Positions 26,744-35,386 of a stretch of DNA of 64,000 bases are shown here, piece after piece (position 1 is the stretch's first letter; each line of letters begins with the position of its first letter). The notes below the pieces were generated by a model. The model was not told where the DNA came from, did no database searches, and saw only the letters and a list, made by a program, of their open reading frames with translations. Position numbers and translations under genes: made by a program. The stretch comes from Actinomycetota bacterium (GTDB lineage: Bacteria > Actinomycetota > Actinomycetes > S36-B12 > GCA-2699445), in the NCBI GenBank assembly GCA_020438795.1, contig JAGQTY010000001.1, positions 62,001-126,000 of the forward strand. The letters are read 5' to 3'.

Positions 26744-27469
26744 TCAGTCCTCGACCGCCTCTTCCTCAACCTCCTCGACTTCCCGTTGCACATTCTCCGG
26801 CAGCACGATCGGGATCGCCTGGCCCTTCGGCATGGGAGAGTCACCGCGCACGACGACCAGGGAACGGAAGATGGCGTTCAGGTCGTGGGCGGCATCGGGA
26901 TCGGTCCCCTGTCCGAGGAAGACTCCCTGCAGCATCCACCGCGGCCCTTCGACGGCGACGAAACGGATGGGCTGGACCACCGAGTTGCCCTCGGGATCCC
27001 TCATGCCGACGGTCGCTGACAGCTCCGCCCCGAACAGGCCTGAGACCTCCTCGATGGAACCCCCGTCTCTGGTGATCTGTTCGACGATGTCACCACGGGC
27101 CTCCTGCCACAGGCCACCCGAACGAGGACAGGCAAAGGCGCGGACCTGCACTGCCCCCTCACCATGGACGAGAGTGATCGCGGCGGGCTGGCCGGTGCCC
27201 TCGTCCACCTCGACCCGGACCTCCATGCCCTCCGTCATGGGGATGCGCACGCTCCCGAGGTCCAGCACGTTGGCGGCGTCGCCGTCCTCAGCCTCATCGG
27301 CGTCGAAGGGTCCCTCTCCGCGGTCGTAGCTCGGCTCCTCGACATCCTCGACCTCCTCGACCTCCTCGACATCCTCATCCCCAGAGTCCTGCCGATCCTC
27401 CGGGATCTCTTCCGTGTCGATGTCGTCAGCACCAGCCGCTGCTGCGTTCTTCTTCTTCCGGCCAAACAC
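26744..27469 (-). CDS. DUF3710 family protein with acidic N-terminus
   Basis: A 241-residue soluble protein. A short basic start (MFGRKKKN) is followed by an extremely acidic low-complexity stretch (about 14-62), then a conserved DUF3710 domain (about 68-225; RWMLQGVFLGQG, LNAIFRSLVVVRG) and another Glu-rich tail. The family is actinobacterial, function unknown, and nearly always next to dut as here. GTG start with GGAGG six bases upstream. It lies 28 bases after dut. Confidence 0.87.
   Translation of the reverse strand: MFGRKKKNAAAAGADDIDTEEIPEDRQDSGDEDVEEVEEVEDVEEPSYDRGEGPFDADEAEDGDAANVLDLGSVRIPMTEGMEVRVEVDEGTGQPAAITLVHGEGAVQVRAFACPRSGGLWQEARGDIVEQITRDGGSIEEVSGLFGAELSATVGMRDPEGNSVVQPIRFVAVEGPRWMLQGVFLGQGTDPDAAHDLNAIFRSLVVVRGDSPMPKGQAIPIVLPENVQREVEEVEEEAVED
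27335..27379. repeat. tandem 9-base repeat inside the DUF3710 gene
   Basis: Five consecutive 9-base units of (C/A)TCCTCGAC on the plus strand, the last one diverged. They encode Val/Asp-Glu-Glu triplets of the acidic N-terminal tail on the minus strand. Whole-codon unit length means slippage would change tail length without breaking the frame. Confidence 0.7.
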
Positions 27470-27497
27470 CTCGGTCCTCCATCCGTGCAGGGCCAGA

Positions 27498-27938
27498 CTA
27501 TCGGCCTGTGGAGCCGAAGCCGGACTCAGCGCGGGAACTGCCGGGCAATTCCGCCACCTCGTGGAACCGCACCATCGGGACAGGCAGAACGACGAGTTGC
27601 GCGATCCGGTCCAGTCGCGCGAAGCGGACCGGGGATGTCCGGTCGGTGTTCAGCAGGGACACCCGGATCTCTCCCCGGTATCCAGCGTCGATCGTCCCGG
27701 GGCTGTTCACCAGCGAGACTCCGTGACGGACTGCCAGACCGCTGCGGGGCATGACGAGAGCCGCATACCCGGAAGGCAGGGCCAGAGCCAGGCCGGTCGG
27801 CAGGAGTGCTCGCTCCCCGGGCTCGAGCGTGGCCGCCACCGTCGTACGCAGGTCGAGTCCCGCATCGCCCGGGTGGGCATATGACGGCACCGGGATCTCC
27901 GGATCCAGCCGCTGGATCAGGACAGCCACGTCATTCAT
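27498..27938 (-). CDS. dut: Deoxyuridine 5'-triphosphate nucleotidohydrolase
   Basis: A 146-residue trimeric-type dUTPase. Motif 1 HPGDAGLDLRTT, motif 2 MPRSGLAVRHGV, motif 3 NSPGTIDAGYRGEI, motif 4 RIAQLVVLPV and motif 5 GFGSTGR near the C-terminus are all present. It hydrolyses dUTP to dUMP, keeping uracil out of DNA and feeding dTMP synthesis. The ATG overlaps the DUF3093 stop as ATGA. Confidence 0.97.
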   Translation of the reverse strand: MNDVAVLIQRLDPEIPVPSYAHPGDAGLDLRTTVAATLEPGERALLPTGLALALPSGYAALVMPRSGLAVRHGVSLVNSPGTIDAGYRGEIRVSLLNTDRTSPVRFARLDRIAQLVVLPVPMVRFHEVAELPGSSRAESGFGSTGR

Positions 27939-28498
27939 CGCGCTCGCCTGGAGGGACGGTAGGTCTGCGGGCGAATGGTCACCAGTGCCCGGGCCAGCCG
28001 GTCGGGGGCCCTGGAGGTGATCAGCCAGTACGGGTGCGGATCGCGCGGATCGGTGACCTCGACGATCACCGCCCGTCGGCTGCGGCTGTTCCGGACCACA
28101 TGGAAGGCCCCTGGGTCGCGTTGCGGGCCGGACAACTGGTCCGTGTCATCCGGCGAGAGAGCCGCGACCTTGCCGATGAACTCCGCCGGGAGCCTGGCCA
28201 CTCCTACGGTGAAACCCTCGTCGTCCACCCGCAACCGGATGCCACTCAGGTACAGGCCGAGCGCCCCGAGGGAGAACCCGAGCAGGAAGAGCCACCATCC
28301 CGCTGCTGCGCCGAGAGCGGCCCCATACGCAACTGCCAGACTGCCGATTCCCGCAAAGAGAAGCACCCACATCCACCAGGAAGGATGCAGACGCTCACGA
28401 TAGCGGGGTGCGTCTGGCGGCGCTGCCGAACCGGATCTCGGATCACCCTGCTCATCCACCACTGGGCCCTGCCGGGCGGTGGTTCGCGATTCAGTCAT
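27935..28498 (-). CDS. DUF3093 membrane protein
   Basis: A 187-residue protein. After a disordered 35-residue start come two closely spaced membrane segments (about 42-62 and 66-84), then a soluble C-terminal domain with LRVDDEGFTVGVARLP and PHPYWLITSRAPDRLARAL. DUF3093 is actinobacterial with unknown function. In Mycobacterium this gene is divergent from dut; here it is upstream in the same direction and overlaps it by four bases, a local rearrangement if my recollection is right. Confidence 0.85.
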   Translation of the reverse strand: MTESRTTARQGPVVDEQGDPRSGSAAPPDAPRYRERLHPSWWMWVLLFAGIGSLAVAYGAALGAAAGWWLFLLGFSLGALGLYLSGIRLRVDDEGFTVGVARLPAEFIGKVAALSPDDTDQLSGPQRDPGAFHVVRNSRSRRAVIVEVTDPRDPHPYWLITSRAPDRLARALVTIRPQTYRPSRRAR

Positions 28499-28677
28499 TT
28501 CCTGGCACCTCAGGACTCACTGTATGTTACCGCGGTCGGCCTGCTGGGGCGGCACCCTGCCGGTCCACGTCCCGCGCCGGACGCCGGGGCGGGAGTCACG
28601 AGCCGGGGTCCGGCAGTCCATAGCGGGTGCTCGACAAGGTCATCCCCGTTAGGATGCCAGTTGACGAAAGGAACACG

Positions 28678-28941
28678 ATGGATGGCAAGGCCGTAGTGCG
28701 GATCGCCGCACCCTTCATCTCCTACGGGGTCATCTGGAGCTCGGACAGACTGATGGCAGCCGGCTACAAGGCAGCCACGGGCGAAGTGGCACCGACCCCG
28801 GAGGACACCCGGGATCCACTCGTCCGAGTGCTGGTCTACACGACCGCCACAGCAGTGGTCGCGACCGTCCTCCGAGTGGCAGTCTCCCGGATTCTGGCCA
28901 GCGCGGTCGGCGACGGTGGCGACGGGGATGATCTCGCCTGA
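28678..28941 (+). CDS. DUF4235 small membrane protein
   Basis: An 87-residue protein from ATG 28678 (GAAAGGAA six to eight bases upstream); the longer frame from 28627 lacks a site. The YKAATGEVAPTPEDTRDP segment fits the DUF4235 core (a WKAATGKEPP-like motif), flanked by two predicted membrane helices. Function unknown. It stands between two minus-strand genes in the place where Mycobacterium has the envelope gene cei, but shows no evident relation to it. Confidence 0.75.
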   Translation: MDGKAVVRIAAPFISYGVIWSSDRLMAAGYKAATGEVAPTPEDTRDPLVRVLVYTTATAVVATVLRVAVSRILASAVGDGGDGDDLA

Positions 28942-28991
28942 GCGCTCGCCCGACCGCTCACCTGCGCTCAAAGAGCTGAAGTCAGTGCCGC

Positions 28992-29288
28992 TCAGCCGTC
29001 GGCGCAGTCCGTGCAGACGCCGGTTGTCACATCAGCCAGCTGGCTGATGTGATGCACGAGGAAGCACTCGGTGCAGGTGAATTCGTCCGACTGTTTGGGG
29101 ACGACCCGCACCTCAAGGCTCTTGTCGGAGAGGTCTGCGCCCGGTAGCTCGAGATTCTCCGCGAGTTCGGTCTCGTCGACATCGACGTTGCTCGACCCGC
29201 GATTCGTGCTGCGAGTCTTGATCTCCTCGAGGCTCTCGTCCTTGACGTCTTCCTCAGACTTGCGTGGGGCATCGTAATCCGTGGCCAT
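28992..29288 (-). CDS. DUF4193 zinc-ribbon-like protein
   Basis: A 98-residue acidic soluble protein. The N-terminal half is charged; the C-terminal half has FTCTECFLVHH and GVCTDCADG, two Cys-x2-Cys knuckles that should bind zinc. DUF4193 is a near-universal actinobacterial family next to dut/suhB; function unknown, possibly in transcription or translation. AAGGAG lies 12 bases upstream of ATG, rather far for a Shine-Dalgarno. Confidence 0.88.
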   Translation of the reverse strand: MATDYDAPRKSEEDVKDESLEEIKTRSTNRGSSNVDVDETELAENLELPGADLSDKSLEVRVVPKQSDEFTCTECFLVHHISQLADVTTGVCTDCADG

Positions 29289-29344
29289 TACCGCCCATCA
29301 CTCCTTGTTCTCATGGGTCCAGGCACCCGCCGAATTGGACCCGC

Positions 29345-29362
29345 TTGGGCATTGTGCCCCAA
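29345..29362. other. short hairpin in the DUF4193/carbonic-anhydrase-like intergenic region
   Basis: TTGGGCA-TTG-TGCCCCAA forms a GC-rich stem with one bulged C, followed by AA on the plus strand. It lies in the 191-base divergent spacer. No T-run follows on either strand, so it is more likely an operator or mRNA leader element of the DUF4193 gene than a terminator. Confidence 0.3.
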
Positions 29363-29466
29363 AAGCCCGGGGAACCCACACCTGACACCCCAATTAGTGA
29401 CGCAGATCAAGTTCCGAACGGGCGTGGACCAGCAACGGCCCACACGAGTTGCTCAATTCAACGCGT

Positions 29467-29472
29467 TACGAT
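29467..29472 (+). promoter_or_regulatory. -10 element of a leaderless gamma-carbonic-anhydrase-like transcript
   Basis: TACGAT ends seven bases before ATG 29480. It overlaps the alternative ATG at 29471, which argues for the second Met as the true start. Confidence 0.45.
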
Positions 29473-29479
29473 GGCGAAC

Positions 29480-29998
29480 ATGCCCCTCTACGCCATCGGC
29501 GAAAAAGAACCGATCATCGATGAGGAGGCTTTCGTGCACCCGGACGCCGTGATCATCGGCGATGTCACCATCGGGCCCGAGGCCACGGTATGGCCCGGAG
29601 CGGTGCTACGTGGCGATCGTGGTGCGATCCGCGTGGGTGCGGCGACCTCCATCCAGGACGGGACCGTGGTGCACTGCACGTCGACTCTGGACACCGTCAT
29701 CGGTGAATACTGCGTCGTCGGCCACCGGGTCCATCTGGAGGGGTGCACGATCGAGGACGATGCCCTCATCGGGTCGGGGTCGGTGGTCCTGCACAACGTT
29801 GTGATCGGCAGCGGGGCACTGGTCGGGGCGCAGGCTCTGGTCACCAACGGGACTCACGTGCCGCCGCTCGCGATGGCGTTGGGGGTCCCGGCCAGAATCC
29901 GGGAGAACGCGGTTGAGCCCGGAGCACACAGGGCAGGCGCCGACGTCTACGTGGACAACGGGCATTGGTTCGCCCGCGAGATGCGCCGCCTCGACTGA
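29480..29998 (+). CDS. Gamma-carbonic-anhydrase-like hexapeptide-repeat protein
   Basis: A 172-residue left-handed beta-helix protein. Hexapeptide repeats run from about residue 10 to 135 (DAVIIGDVTIGPEATVWPGA, then the later IGSGSVVLHNVVIGSGALVG). Family landmarks are WPGAVLRGDRGAIRVG, TVVHCT, VVGHRVHLEGC and ALVTNGTHVPPLAMALGVPA; the His residues of the second and third would bind metal at trimer interfaces. Activity as carbonic anhydrase versus acyltransferase is not settled for this subgroup. ATG 29480 matches the family start MPLYAIG and the promoter spacing. Confidence 0.88.
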   Translation: MPLYAIGEKEPIIDEEAFVHPDAVIIGDVTIGPEATVWPGAVLRGDRGAIRVGAATSIQDGTVVHCTSTLDTVIGEYCVVGHRVHLEGCTIEDDALIGSGSVVLHNVVIGSGALVGAQALVTNGTHVPPLAMALGVPARIRENAVEPGAHRAGADVYVDNGHWFAREMRRLD

Positions 29999-30024
29999 CA
30001 CCCGCCGTCGACCGGGAAGGGCCG

Positions 30025-30837
30025 TCAGTCCTCGGGCGCGGTTGCACCGAGCGCACTGAGCCGCCGGTCGAGCGCCTCGTAGAGCGCCGGCGGCGCACAC
30101 AGTGTCATGGCCTCGCTGGCCGGCGCCTCGGACAGCCCTCCCATCCGCGCTCCTGCTTCGGTCGCGATCAGACCTCCGGCGGCGCGATCCCATGGGTTGA
30201 GTCCGCGCTCGAATCCTGCGTCGACGCGACCTGCTGCCACGTAGCAGAGATCGACAGCTGCGGCCCCGCAGCGACGGATATCCCTGATCTCAGGCAGCAG
30301 GGCTGAGATGACCCTCCCCTGTTCCACCCGCCGCTCGCGCCGGTAACCGAAACCCGTAGCGACGAGCGCCTGCGCCAGCTCGGTCTGCTGCGAACAGACG
30401 AGTCGCTCCCGATCACCCCCGGCCAGACGCCAGGACCCCTGACCGAGCACTCCCAGATACTCCTCCTCAAGAGCCGGGGCGACCACCGCTCCGGCGACCA
30501 CGACGCCCTGGCGCTCAGCGGCGATCGACACCGCCCACTGCGGCAGACCGTACACGTAGTTGACCGTTCCGTCGATGGGGTCGACGATCCAGCGGCAGTC
30601 GCTCGCAGCGTCGCTGACGGCCTCGCCACTCTCCTCGCCCAGGAAGCCGTCCCCGGGCCGACTGGCGGCCAGTCGTTCCCGGATGAGCTGCTCACAGGCC
30701 TGGTCCATCTCGGTCACCAGATCGATAGGCGATGACTTCGTGCCGGCGATGCGCACCCCTGCCTGGCCGCTGCGGGCCAGGGCGCCCGCCTCACGGGCGA
30801 TATCCAGTGCGAGAGCAGCGAGTTCAGCGTTGTCCAT
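30025..30837 (-). CDS. suhB: Inositol monophosphatase family protein
   Basis: A 270-residue protein with all metal-site motifs: GFLGEESGE, WIVDPIDGTVNYVYGLPQWA, and NPWDRAAGGLIATEAGARMG. It is a Mg2+-dependent phosphatase of inositol-1-phosphate or related sugar phosphates, which in actinobacteria can feed phosphatidylinositol and mycothiol synthesis. Located six bases after cpfC on the same strand. Conserved next to dut/DUF4193 in Mycobacterium. Confidence 0.93.
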   Translation of the reverse strand: MDNAELAALALDIAREAGALARSGQAGVRIAGTKSSPIDLVTEMDQACEQLIRERLAASRPGDGFLGEESGEAVSDAASDCRWIVDPIDGTVNYVYGLPQWAVSIAAERQGVVVAGAVVAPALEEEYLGVLGQGSWRLAGGDRERLVCSQQTELAQALVATGFGYRRERRVEQGRVISALLPEIRDIRRCGAAAVDLCYVAAGRVDAGFERGLNPWDRAAGGLIATEAGARMGGLSEAPASEAMTLCAPPALYEALDRRLSALGATAPED

Positions 30838-30843
30838 AGGCCA

Positions 30844-31806
30844 CTATGGCAAGTCACCGATCGCCGTTGCCCGTTGCGCCACATGCCGGGGGGCCGGACA
30901 GCACGCCGGGTCGCAGCGTCGCGGCGGGACAGCCATGAGGTCGATGATGATGTCGGTGTACCGCGGATCATCCTGGGGCATGGCGGCACGCTGATAGCCC
31001 AGGTTCAGGTCAGCCGCCGCAGCCGCCGCGATGACATCGAGGTCCCAGGCGATCTCCATGTTCTCGGCGAGGAATCCGATCGGAGCAACCACGACCGAGC
31101 CGGAGTCCAGCCGACCGGACCGGATCACCTCTTCGATATCGGGACCCAGCCAGGGCAGCCCGCCGGCACTGGAGGCGGACTGGTACGTCAGCTGCCAGGA
31201 GGACAGCAGGGGTGCCGGAGCAGACCCCTGCAGCTCAGCGACGACGAGTCGCAGCAACTCTTCATGCTGCCTGACATACTGCTGGGAGCCTGGCACCGGC
31301 AGCGAATGAGTCACGAAGAGCAGATCGGCCGGACTCGCGGGAAGCACGGCCCCGACGGCGTCGGCCCAGATGCGGGCGAACAGCGGGTGCGTCCGGACGC
31401 TGGGCAGCAACCTGAAGTCGAAGGCACCCACCTGCGCCTGCGCATCCGCCAGGTTCTCCCGGTACTGCCGGCAGCCTGAGTAGGAGCTGAACGCGGATGT
31501 GATGTGTACCGACACTTCGCTCACGCCCGCATCCGCGAAGTCCGCGAGGGCATCGGCGATGAAGGGAGATGAATTGCGGTTGCCCAGCCGCACGACCGTG
31601 TCCGGCAGCCGCGCTGACAATCCGGCCGTCAACCGTTCGTTCGCGGCCGGCAGCGGCGAGGCACCCCCGAAGTGATAGTAGTGCTCGGCCACCTCGAGTA
31701 GTCGTTCCTCCGGGATACCGCGGCGCGCGGCGACGCGTCGCAGGAAGGGCATCACCTCGGGCTCTGTTCGCGGCCCACCGAAGGACAGGACCAGGAGACC
31801 GTTCAT
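30844..31806 (-). CDS. cpfC: Coproporphyrin III ferrochelatase with [2Fe-2S] cysteines
   Basis: A 320-residue protein from ATG 31806; the frame is open 26 codons upstream, but family members start LLVLSFGGP as here. HYYHFGGASPL, HITSAFSSYSGCRQY (catalytic His) and LLFVTHSLPV are visible. The Cys in SSYSGCRQY and three in RCDPACCPAP near the C-terminus match the four [2Fe-2S] ligands of actinobacterial ferrochelatases. It inserts Fe2+ into coproporphyrin III between CgoX and HemQ. CAGAAT six bases before ATG suggests a leaderless mRNA. Confidence 0.94.
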   Translation of the reverse strand: MNGLLVLSFGGPRTEPEVMPFLRRVAARRGIPEERLLEVAEHYYHFGGASPLPAANERLTAGLSARLPDTVVRLGNRNSSPFIADALADFADAGVSEVSVHITSAFSSYSGCRQYRENLADAQAQVGAFDFRLLPSVRTHPLFARIWADAVGAVLPASPADLLFVTHSLPVPGSQQYVRQHEELLRLVVAELQGSAPAPLLSSWQLTYQSASSAGGLPWLGPDIEEVIRSGRLDSGSVVVAPIGFLAENMEIAWDLDVIAAAAAADLNLGYQRAAMPQDDPRYTDIIIDLMAVPPRRCDPACCPAPRHVAQRATAIGDLP

Positions 31807-31812
31807 GTGCCC

Positions 31813-31818
31813 ATTCTG
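31813..31818 (-). promoter_or_regulatory. putative -10 element of a leaderless cpfC transcript
   Basis: CAGAAT on the minus strand, six bases before the ATG at 31806; the first position is C rather than T. Confidence 0.35.
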
Positions 31819-31943
31819 CCGCAGTCCGGGGATCGCCCCGGAACCCGCCGCGACGACACTGCAGTCCTGGCGCCCACCCGACAAGCTCGCAACCGTGGCA
31901 GGACTGAGGACCGGTCCGGGTCTCCACGCCGCACTCAGGGCAA

Positions 31944-31949
31944 TACGCT
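31944..31949 (+). promoter_or_regulatory. -10 element of a leaderless MFS transporter transcript
   Basis: TACGCT ends seven bases before GTG 31957. Confidence 0.4.
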
Positions 31950-31956
31950 GCTTTGT

Positions 31957-33171
31957 GTGGCGAACTCCTACCGGCAGATCCTGGCTGTACCCGGCTCCGC
32001 CTCGTTCGTCATGGCGGGCTTCGTGGGCCGGCTGCCGATCTCGATGGTCTCGCTCGGAATCGTGCTGCTGGTCGTCGCCCGCACCGGCTCGTACGCCCTG
32101 GCCGGATTCATGTCAGCCGCGTACGCACTCGCCGCCGCCTTCCTGGGACCCTTCGGGGCACGCTTCATCGACCGGCACGGCCAGCACCGGATCGTGCCGG
32201 TCCTGGCCATCTCCCAGATCGTCTTCCTGCTCGCCTTCGTGGCAGCGAGCAGTCTCGGACTTCCTGTCGTGCTGCAGTTCCTGCTGCTGGTGCTGTCCGG
32301 AGGTACGTCGCCCAATGTCGGTTCCCTGGTCCGCGCCCGCTGGGCCTACGCACTGCGGGGCGACATCAGCGTGCGTACGGCGTTCGCCCTTGAGGCCATT
32401 GTGGACGAGATCGTGTTCATCGCGGGACCCCCGCTGGTCACCGTGGTCGCGCTGCAGATCAGCGAGCCCGCCGCGCTGGCGCTCTGTGCGGTTCTGATCG
32501 CCATCGGCACCATTTGGCTGGCGCTCCTTCGTTCGAGTCAGCCGCATCCCACGGGCAAGCTGCCGATCGGTTCGGCGGGCCGCGTCCTGTCGGCGGGCAT
32601 GGCAGCGGTCGTGGCGACCATGGCGCTCATGGGCGCCATCTTCGGTTGCTTCGAAGTGACGACCGTCGCCTACGCCCAGGAGGCCGATGCCGCAGATCTG
32701 ACCGGATGGCTGCTGGCGCTGTATGCCACGGGCAGCCTGCTCTCCGGTGTCGTGGTCGGTGCCGTGCAGTTCTCCCGTCCCACGGCCGTGCAACTGCCGG
32801 TCTTTGCCACGGCCCTGGCTGTCGTGGCCCTGCCGTTGCCCTTCGTCCCGAACACAGGTGTCCTGGCGCTGACGATCTTCATCGCAGGAATGGCGGTGTC
32901 CCCCGTCCTGATCAGCTGCGCGACCCTGGTCGAGGAACTGGTACCCACAGCACGGCTCACCGAGGCGATGACGCTCACGATCTCTGGCATCGCGGTGGGG
33001 CTCGCCCTGGGGTCGACACTCAGCGGCTTCCTGGTCGACACCGCGGGGGCCAAGCACGGGTACTGGGTGATGACACTCAGCAGCCTACTTGCCGCGGCGC
33101 TGACCTGGCTGGTTCGCGGTCCGCTCATTCGCGCGACGTTCCGGGCCGGTTCCTCAGAACGGCCCGTCTGA
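31957..33171 (+). CDS. Major facilitator superfamily transporter
   Basis: A 404-residue protein with twelve hydrophobic segments. After helix 2 comes GPFGARFIDRHGQHR, the MFS loop 2-3 motif. GTG 31957 is chosen because the upstream in-frame extension is hydrophilic and a TACGCT box lies seven bases away. The substrate cannot be told; resemblance is to small drug/metabolite exporters of the YfcJ/AraJ type. It stands alone, divergent from cpfC and upstream of sepH. Confidence 0.85.
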   Translation: MANSYRQILAVPGSASFVMAGFVGRLPISMVSLGIVLLVVARTGSYALAGFMSAAYALAAAFLGPFGARFIDRHGQHRIVPVLAISQIVFLLAFVAASSLGLPVVLQFLLLVLSGGTSPNVGSLVRARWAYALRGDISVRTAFALEAIVDEIVFIAGPPLVTVVALQISEPAALALCAVLIAIGTIWLALLRSSQPHPTGKLPIGSAGRVLSAGMAAVVATMALMGAIFGCFEVTTVAYAQEADAADLTGWLLALYATGSLLSGVVVGAVQFSRPTAVQLPVFATALAVVALPLPFVPNTGVLALTIFIAGMAVSPVLISCATLVEELVPTARLTEAMTLTISGIAVGLALGSTLSGFLVDTAGAKHGYWVMTLSSLLAAALTWLVRGPLIRATFRAGSSERPV

Positions 33172-33336
33172 GTCCGTGGCTGAGCCTGCACGGAGGCGGG
33201 TCCTGGCTCCTCCCAGTGCTGCGCGGAGACACTGGTCGTGCCCGCCGGGGAAGGGCCCTGATTCCGCTCCGGACCGGGCTTGGTGCGGCTCGCCCGGCGC
33301 AGCCCGTCGTTGGTCGGGGGCGGATGTGACAGGGGG

Positions 33337-33342
33337 TAGTAT
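33337..33342 (+). promoter_or_regulatory. -10 element upstream of sepH
   Basis: TAGTAT, 30 bases before the sepH ATG, leaving a short leader that includes the GGGAG ribosome-binding site. No convincing -35 was found. Confidence 0.35.
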
Positions 33343-33372
33343 CGAAGTTCAGCATCGGCGTTGGGAGTTGCC

Positions 33373-34257
33373 ATGGCGAAACTTTCGTTCCTCGGACTGT
33401 CCGAGGATGGTTCCGCTCTGCTGGTCGCAGGCCCCGAAGGGCAACGGCACCAGTTGCCCATCGACGAGCGCCTCCGCTCCGCGGTACGCAGCGGCCGGAC
33501 TGCCACCGATGTCATCGATCTGCGCGACGGCACTTTCGGGCCCAAGGAGATCCAGCAGCGCGTCCGGGCCGGCGCCACCGCCACAGAGGTGGCCGAACTG
33601 TGTGGCTGGGAACTGCGTCGTGTCGAGGCCTTTGCCGTTCCGGTCGTTCAGGAGCGGCAGTTCATGGCCGAGAAGGCACAGGCAGCGACCATCGGCCGGG
33701 GTGAGGAAGAGCCCACGCTCGCCGAGATGGTGGTCAGCAGGCTCCGGGAACGACACGTCGACCCGGACGAATTGCGCTGGGACTCCTGGTTGCGTGACGA
33801 CGGCATCTGGACAGTGCTCTGTTCCTACCCGGCGGGCAAGGGTGACCGGGTGGCCACCTGGTCCTTCGATGCGGACACCAAGCAACTCTCCTGCGACGAC
33901 GAGGAGGCCCGGCTGCTGGTCGAGGATCGCCTCCCGATGGAGCCCCGGCCGCGCCTGGTCAGCCTCGCCGAGGACGAGCCGCCCGTTCCTGCTCCCGCAC
34001 CGGCGACCCGCCACATCGGGCTGAGCGCGGACCTCGCCGCTTCCGAATCCCTGCAGGACGAGGAACCTGATGAGGAACTCGGCGAGCGATCGGCTGAACG
34101 CCCGCTGGGAGCCGAGGCACATCCGGCAGGACGGGGTCTGCGCACGAGGAACCCGATGGAGCCTGTCGCCGCCGCGCCAGTGGAACCCAGGGTGGAGGAG
34201 CAGCCACAGTCCTGGGATCAGGTACTCTTCGGTGCCCCGGAGGAATCCCGCCGCTGA
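33373..34257 (+). CDS. sepH: Septation protein SepH (DUF3071)
   Basis: A 294-residue protein. The N-terminal conserved domain (about 1-170) begins KLSFLGLSEDGSALLVAG and includes a helix-turn-helix-like segment (RVRAGATATEVAELCGWELR). A disordered acidic/Pro-rich region follows, and near the C-terminus the conserved SWDQVLFG motif. SepH, characterised in Streptomyces and mycobacteria, binds FtsZ and stimulates its assembly at division sites. ATG 33373 with GGGAG five bases upstream is preferred to TTG 33361. Confidence 0.9.
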   Translation: MAKLSFLGLSEDGSALLVAGPEGQRHQLPIDERLRSAVRSGRTATDVIDLRDGTFGPKEIQQRVRAGATATEVAELCGWELRRVEAFAVPVVQERQFMAEKAQAATIGRGEEEPTLAEMVVSRLRERHVDPDELRWDSWLRDDGIWTVLCSYPAGKGDRVATWSFDADTKQLSCDDEEARLLVEDRLPMEPRPRLVSLAEDEPPVPAPAPATRHIGLSADLAASESLQDEEPDEELGERSAERPLGAEAHPAGRGLRTRNPMEPVAAAPVEPRVEEQPQSWDQVLFGAPEESRR

Positions 34258-34267
34258 CGTCGGCTCA

Positions 34268-35383
34268 TCACCCTTCGATGACGACCAACGGCACCAGCAT
34301 CTCCGCCGAGGACACGGAGCCGTGCTGTCCCGGGAGTCCGGAGATCACCCGGTCGTAGCCGGGGGCAGTGAGCCGCAGCTCGCCGAGCGCCGCCACGATC
34401 ACATCACCGAGGCGATGGTCGTGATGTGCGCCGCGAGGACCGAACCACCCTTCATCAAGGACCTGTTCGCGTGTGCGAACGAGCGCCCCGTCTGCCAGCA
34501 ACTCCCGCCATCGCGCCACGACATCCGCCTGCGCTCCCGGACGCACGTGGAGCATCCGCATACGCGGCTCGCCGACAAGTCGATGGACATCGGTCCGGAA
34601 TTCACCGGAGTCCACGTCGACCGGTTCGGTGGTGTTGAGGACACCGTGGTCGGAAGTGACGATGAGTCGCTGCCCGGGGCTGAGGCGATCCGCGATCGTC
34701 CTCACGTAGAGGTCGACATGCTGCAGTTCATCGCAGTACTCCGGCGATCCGGCACCGTGCACGTGGGCGACGCGATCAAGCCCGCTCCAGTATCCGTACA
34801 CCAAGGTGCGTGCACCGGAATCCAGTTGCGCTGACACCGCTGCCGAACTCTCGCCGGCGGTGTCGGCGGGCAGGTATTCCGCTCCGCCCAGGGCCGCGTG
34901 GGTCAGCCCACCCCTGCGGTATGCCCGGGCGCTCACAGCGCTCACCCGAACCCTGGCGGCGGCCGCCCGGCTCCACCAGGTGGGCACCGGTGCGACCAGA
35001 TTCGGGCTCGGCTCATCGCCCCAGTTCAGCGGCTTCAGGATGTCAGACCCGTCACCGGCGAGCGAGAAACTGGTCCCCACGAGTCCGTGTTCCAGCGGGG
35101 TCACCCCCGTGCCGATGCTGGTGAGGGCGGCGGCCGTGGTGCTCGGCAGGACTGTGGTCAGTGCACGGCGGTGATGGTCGCGAAGGGTCGGGGCGAGATC
35201 GCCATGGGCCGACAGCTGTTCGGCTCCGAGCCCGTCCACGACGATAACGGCCACCTGTGCCGACTCCCCGAGTCCCAGGATGTCGAACGCACCGGGCACC
35301 GACAGGCCATCGCAGACCGACGGGAGCACGTCAGCGTTGCAGTTGCGCTGATAGTCCGGCAGCACTGGTTCGTCGACGGGCAT
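34268..35383 (-). CDS. Alkaline-phosphatase-superfamily phosphodiesterase/nucleotide pyrophosphatase-like protein
   Basis: A 371-residue cytoplasmic protein. Metal-site features of the superfamily are VAVIVVDGLGAEQL (first Asp), LPSTTAAALTSIGTG (nucleophile Thr), YGYWSGLDRVAHVHG (Asp/His) and LIVTSDHGVLN (Asp-His). It should hydrolyse phosphate mono- or diesters; the substrate is unknown. It lies three bases after the DUF5998 gene and is therefore co-transcribed. The same pair occurs beside sepH in Streptomyces, as I recall. Confidence 0.85.
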   Translation of the reverse strand: MPVDEPVLPDYQRNCNADVLPSVCDGLSVPGAFDILGLGESAQVAVIVVDGLGAEQLSAHGDLAPTLRDHHRRALTTVLPSTTAAALTSIGTGVTPLEHGLVGTSFSLAGDGSDILKPLNWGDEPSPNLVAPVPTWWSRAAAARVRVSAVSARAYRRGGLTHAALGGAEYLPADTAGESSAAVSAQLDSGARTLVYGYWSGLDRVAHVHGAGSPEYCDELQHVDLYVRTIADRLSPGQRLIVTSDHGVLNTTEPVDVDSGEFRTDVHRLVGEPRMRMLHVRPGAQADVVARWRELLADGALVRTREQVLDEGWFGPRGAHHDHRLGDVIVAALGELRLTAPGYDRVISGLPGQHGSVSSAEMLVPLVVIEG

Positions 35384-35386
35384 TGT

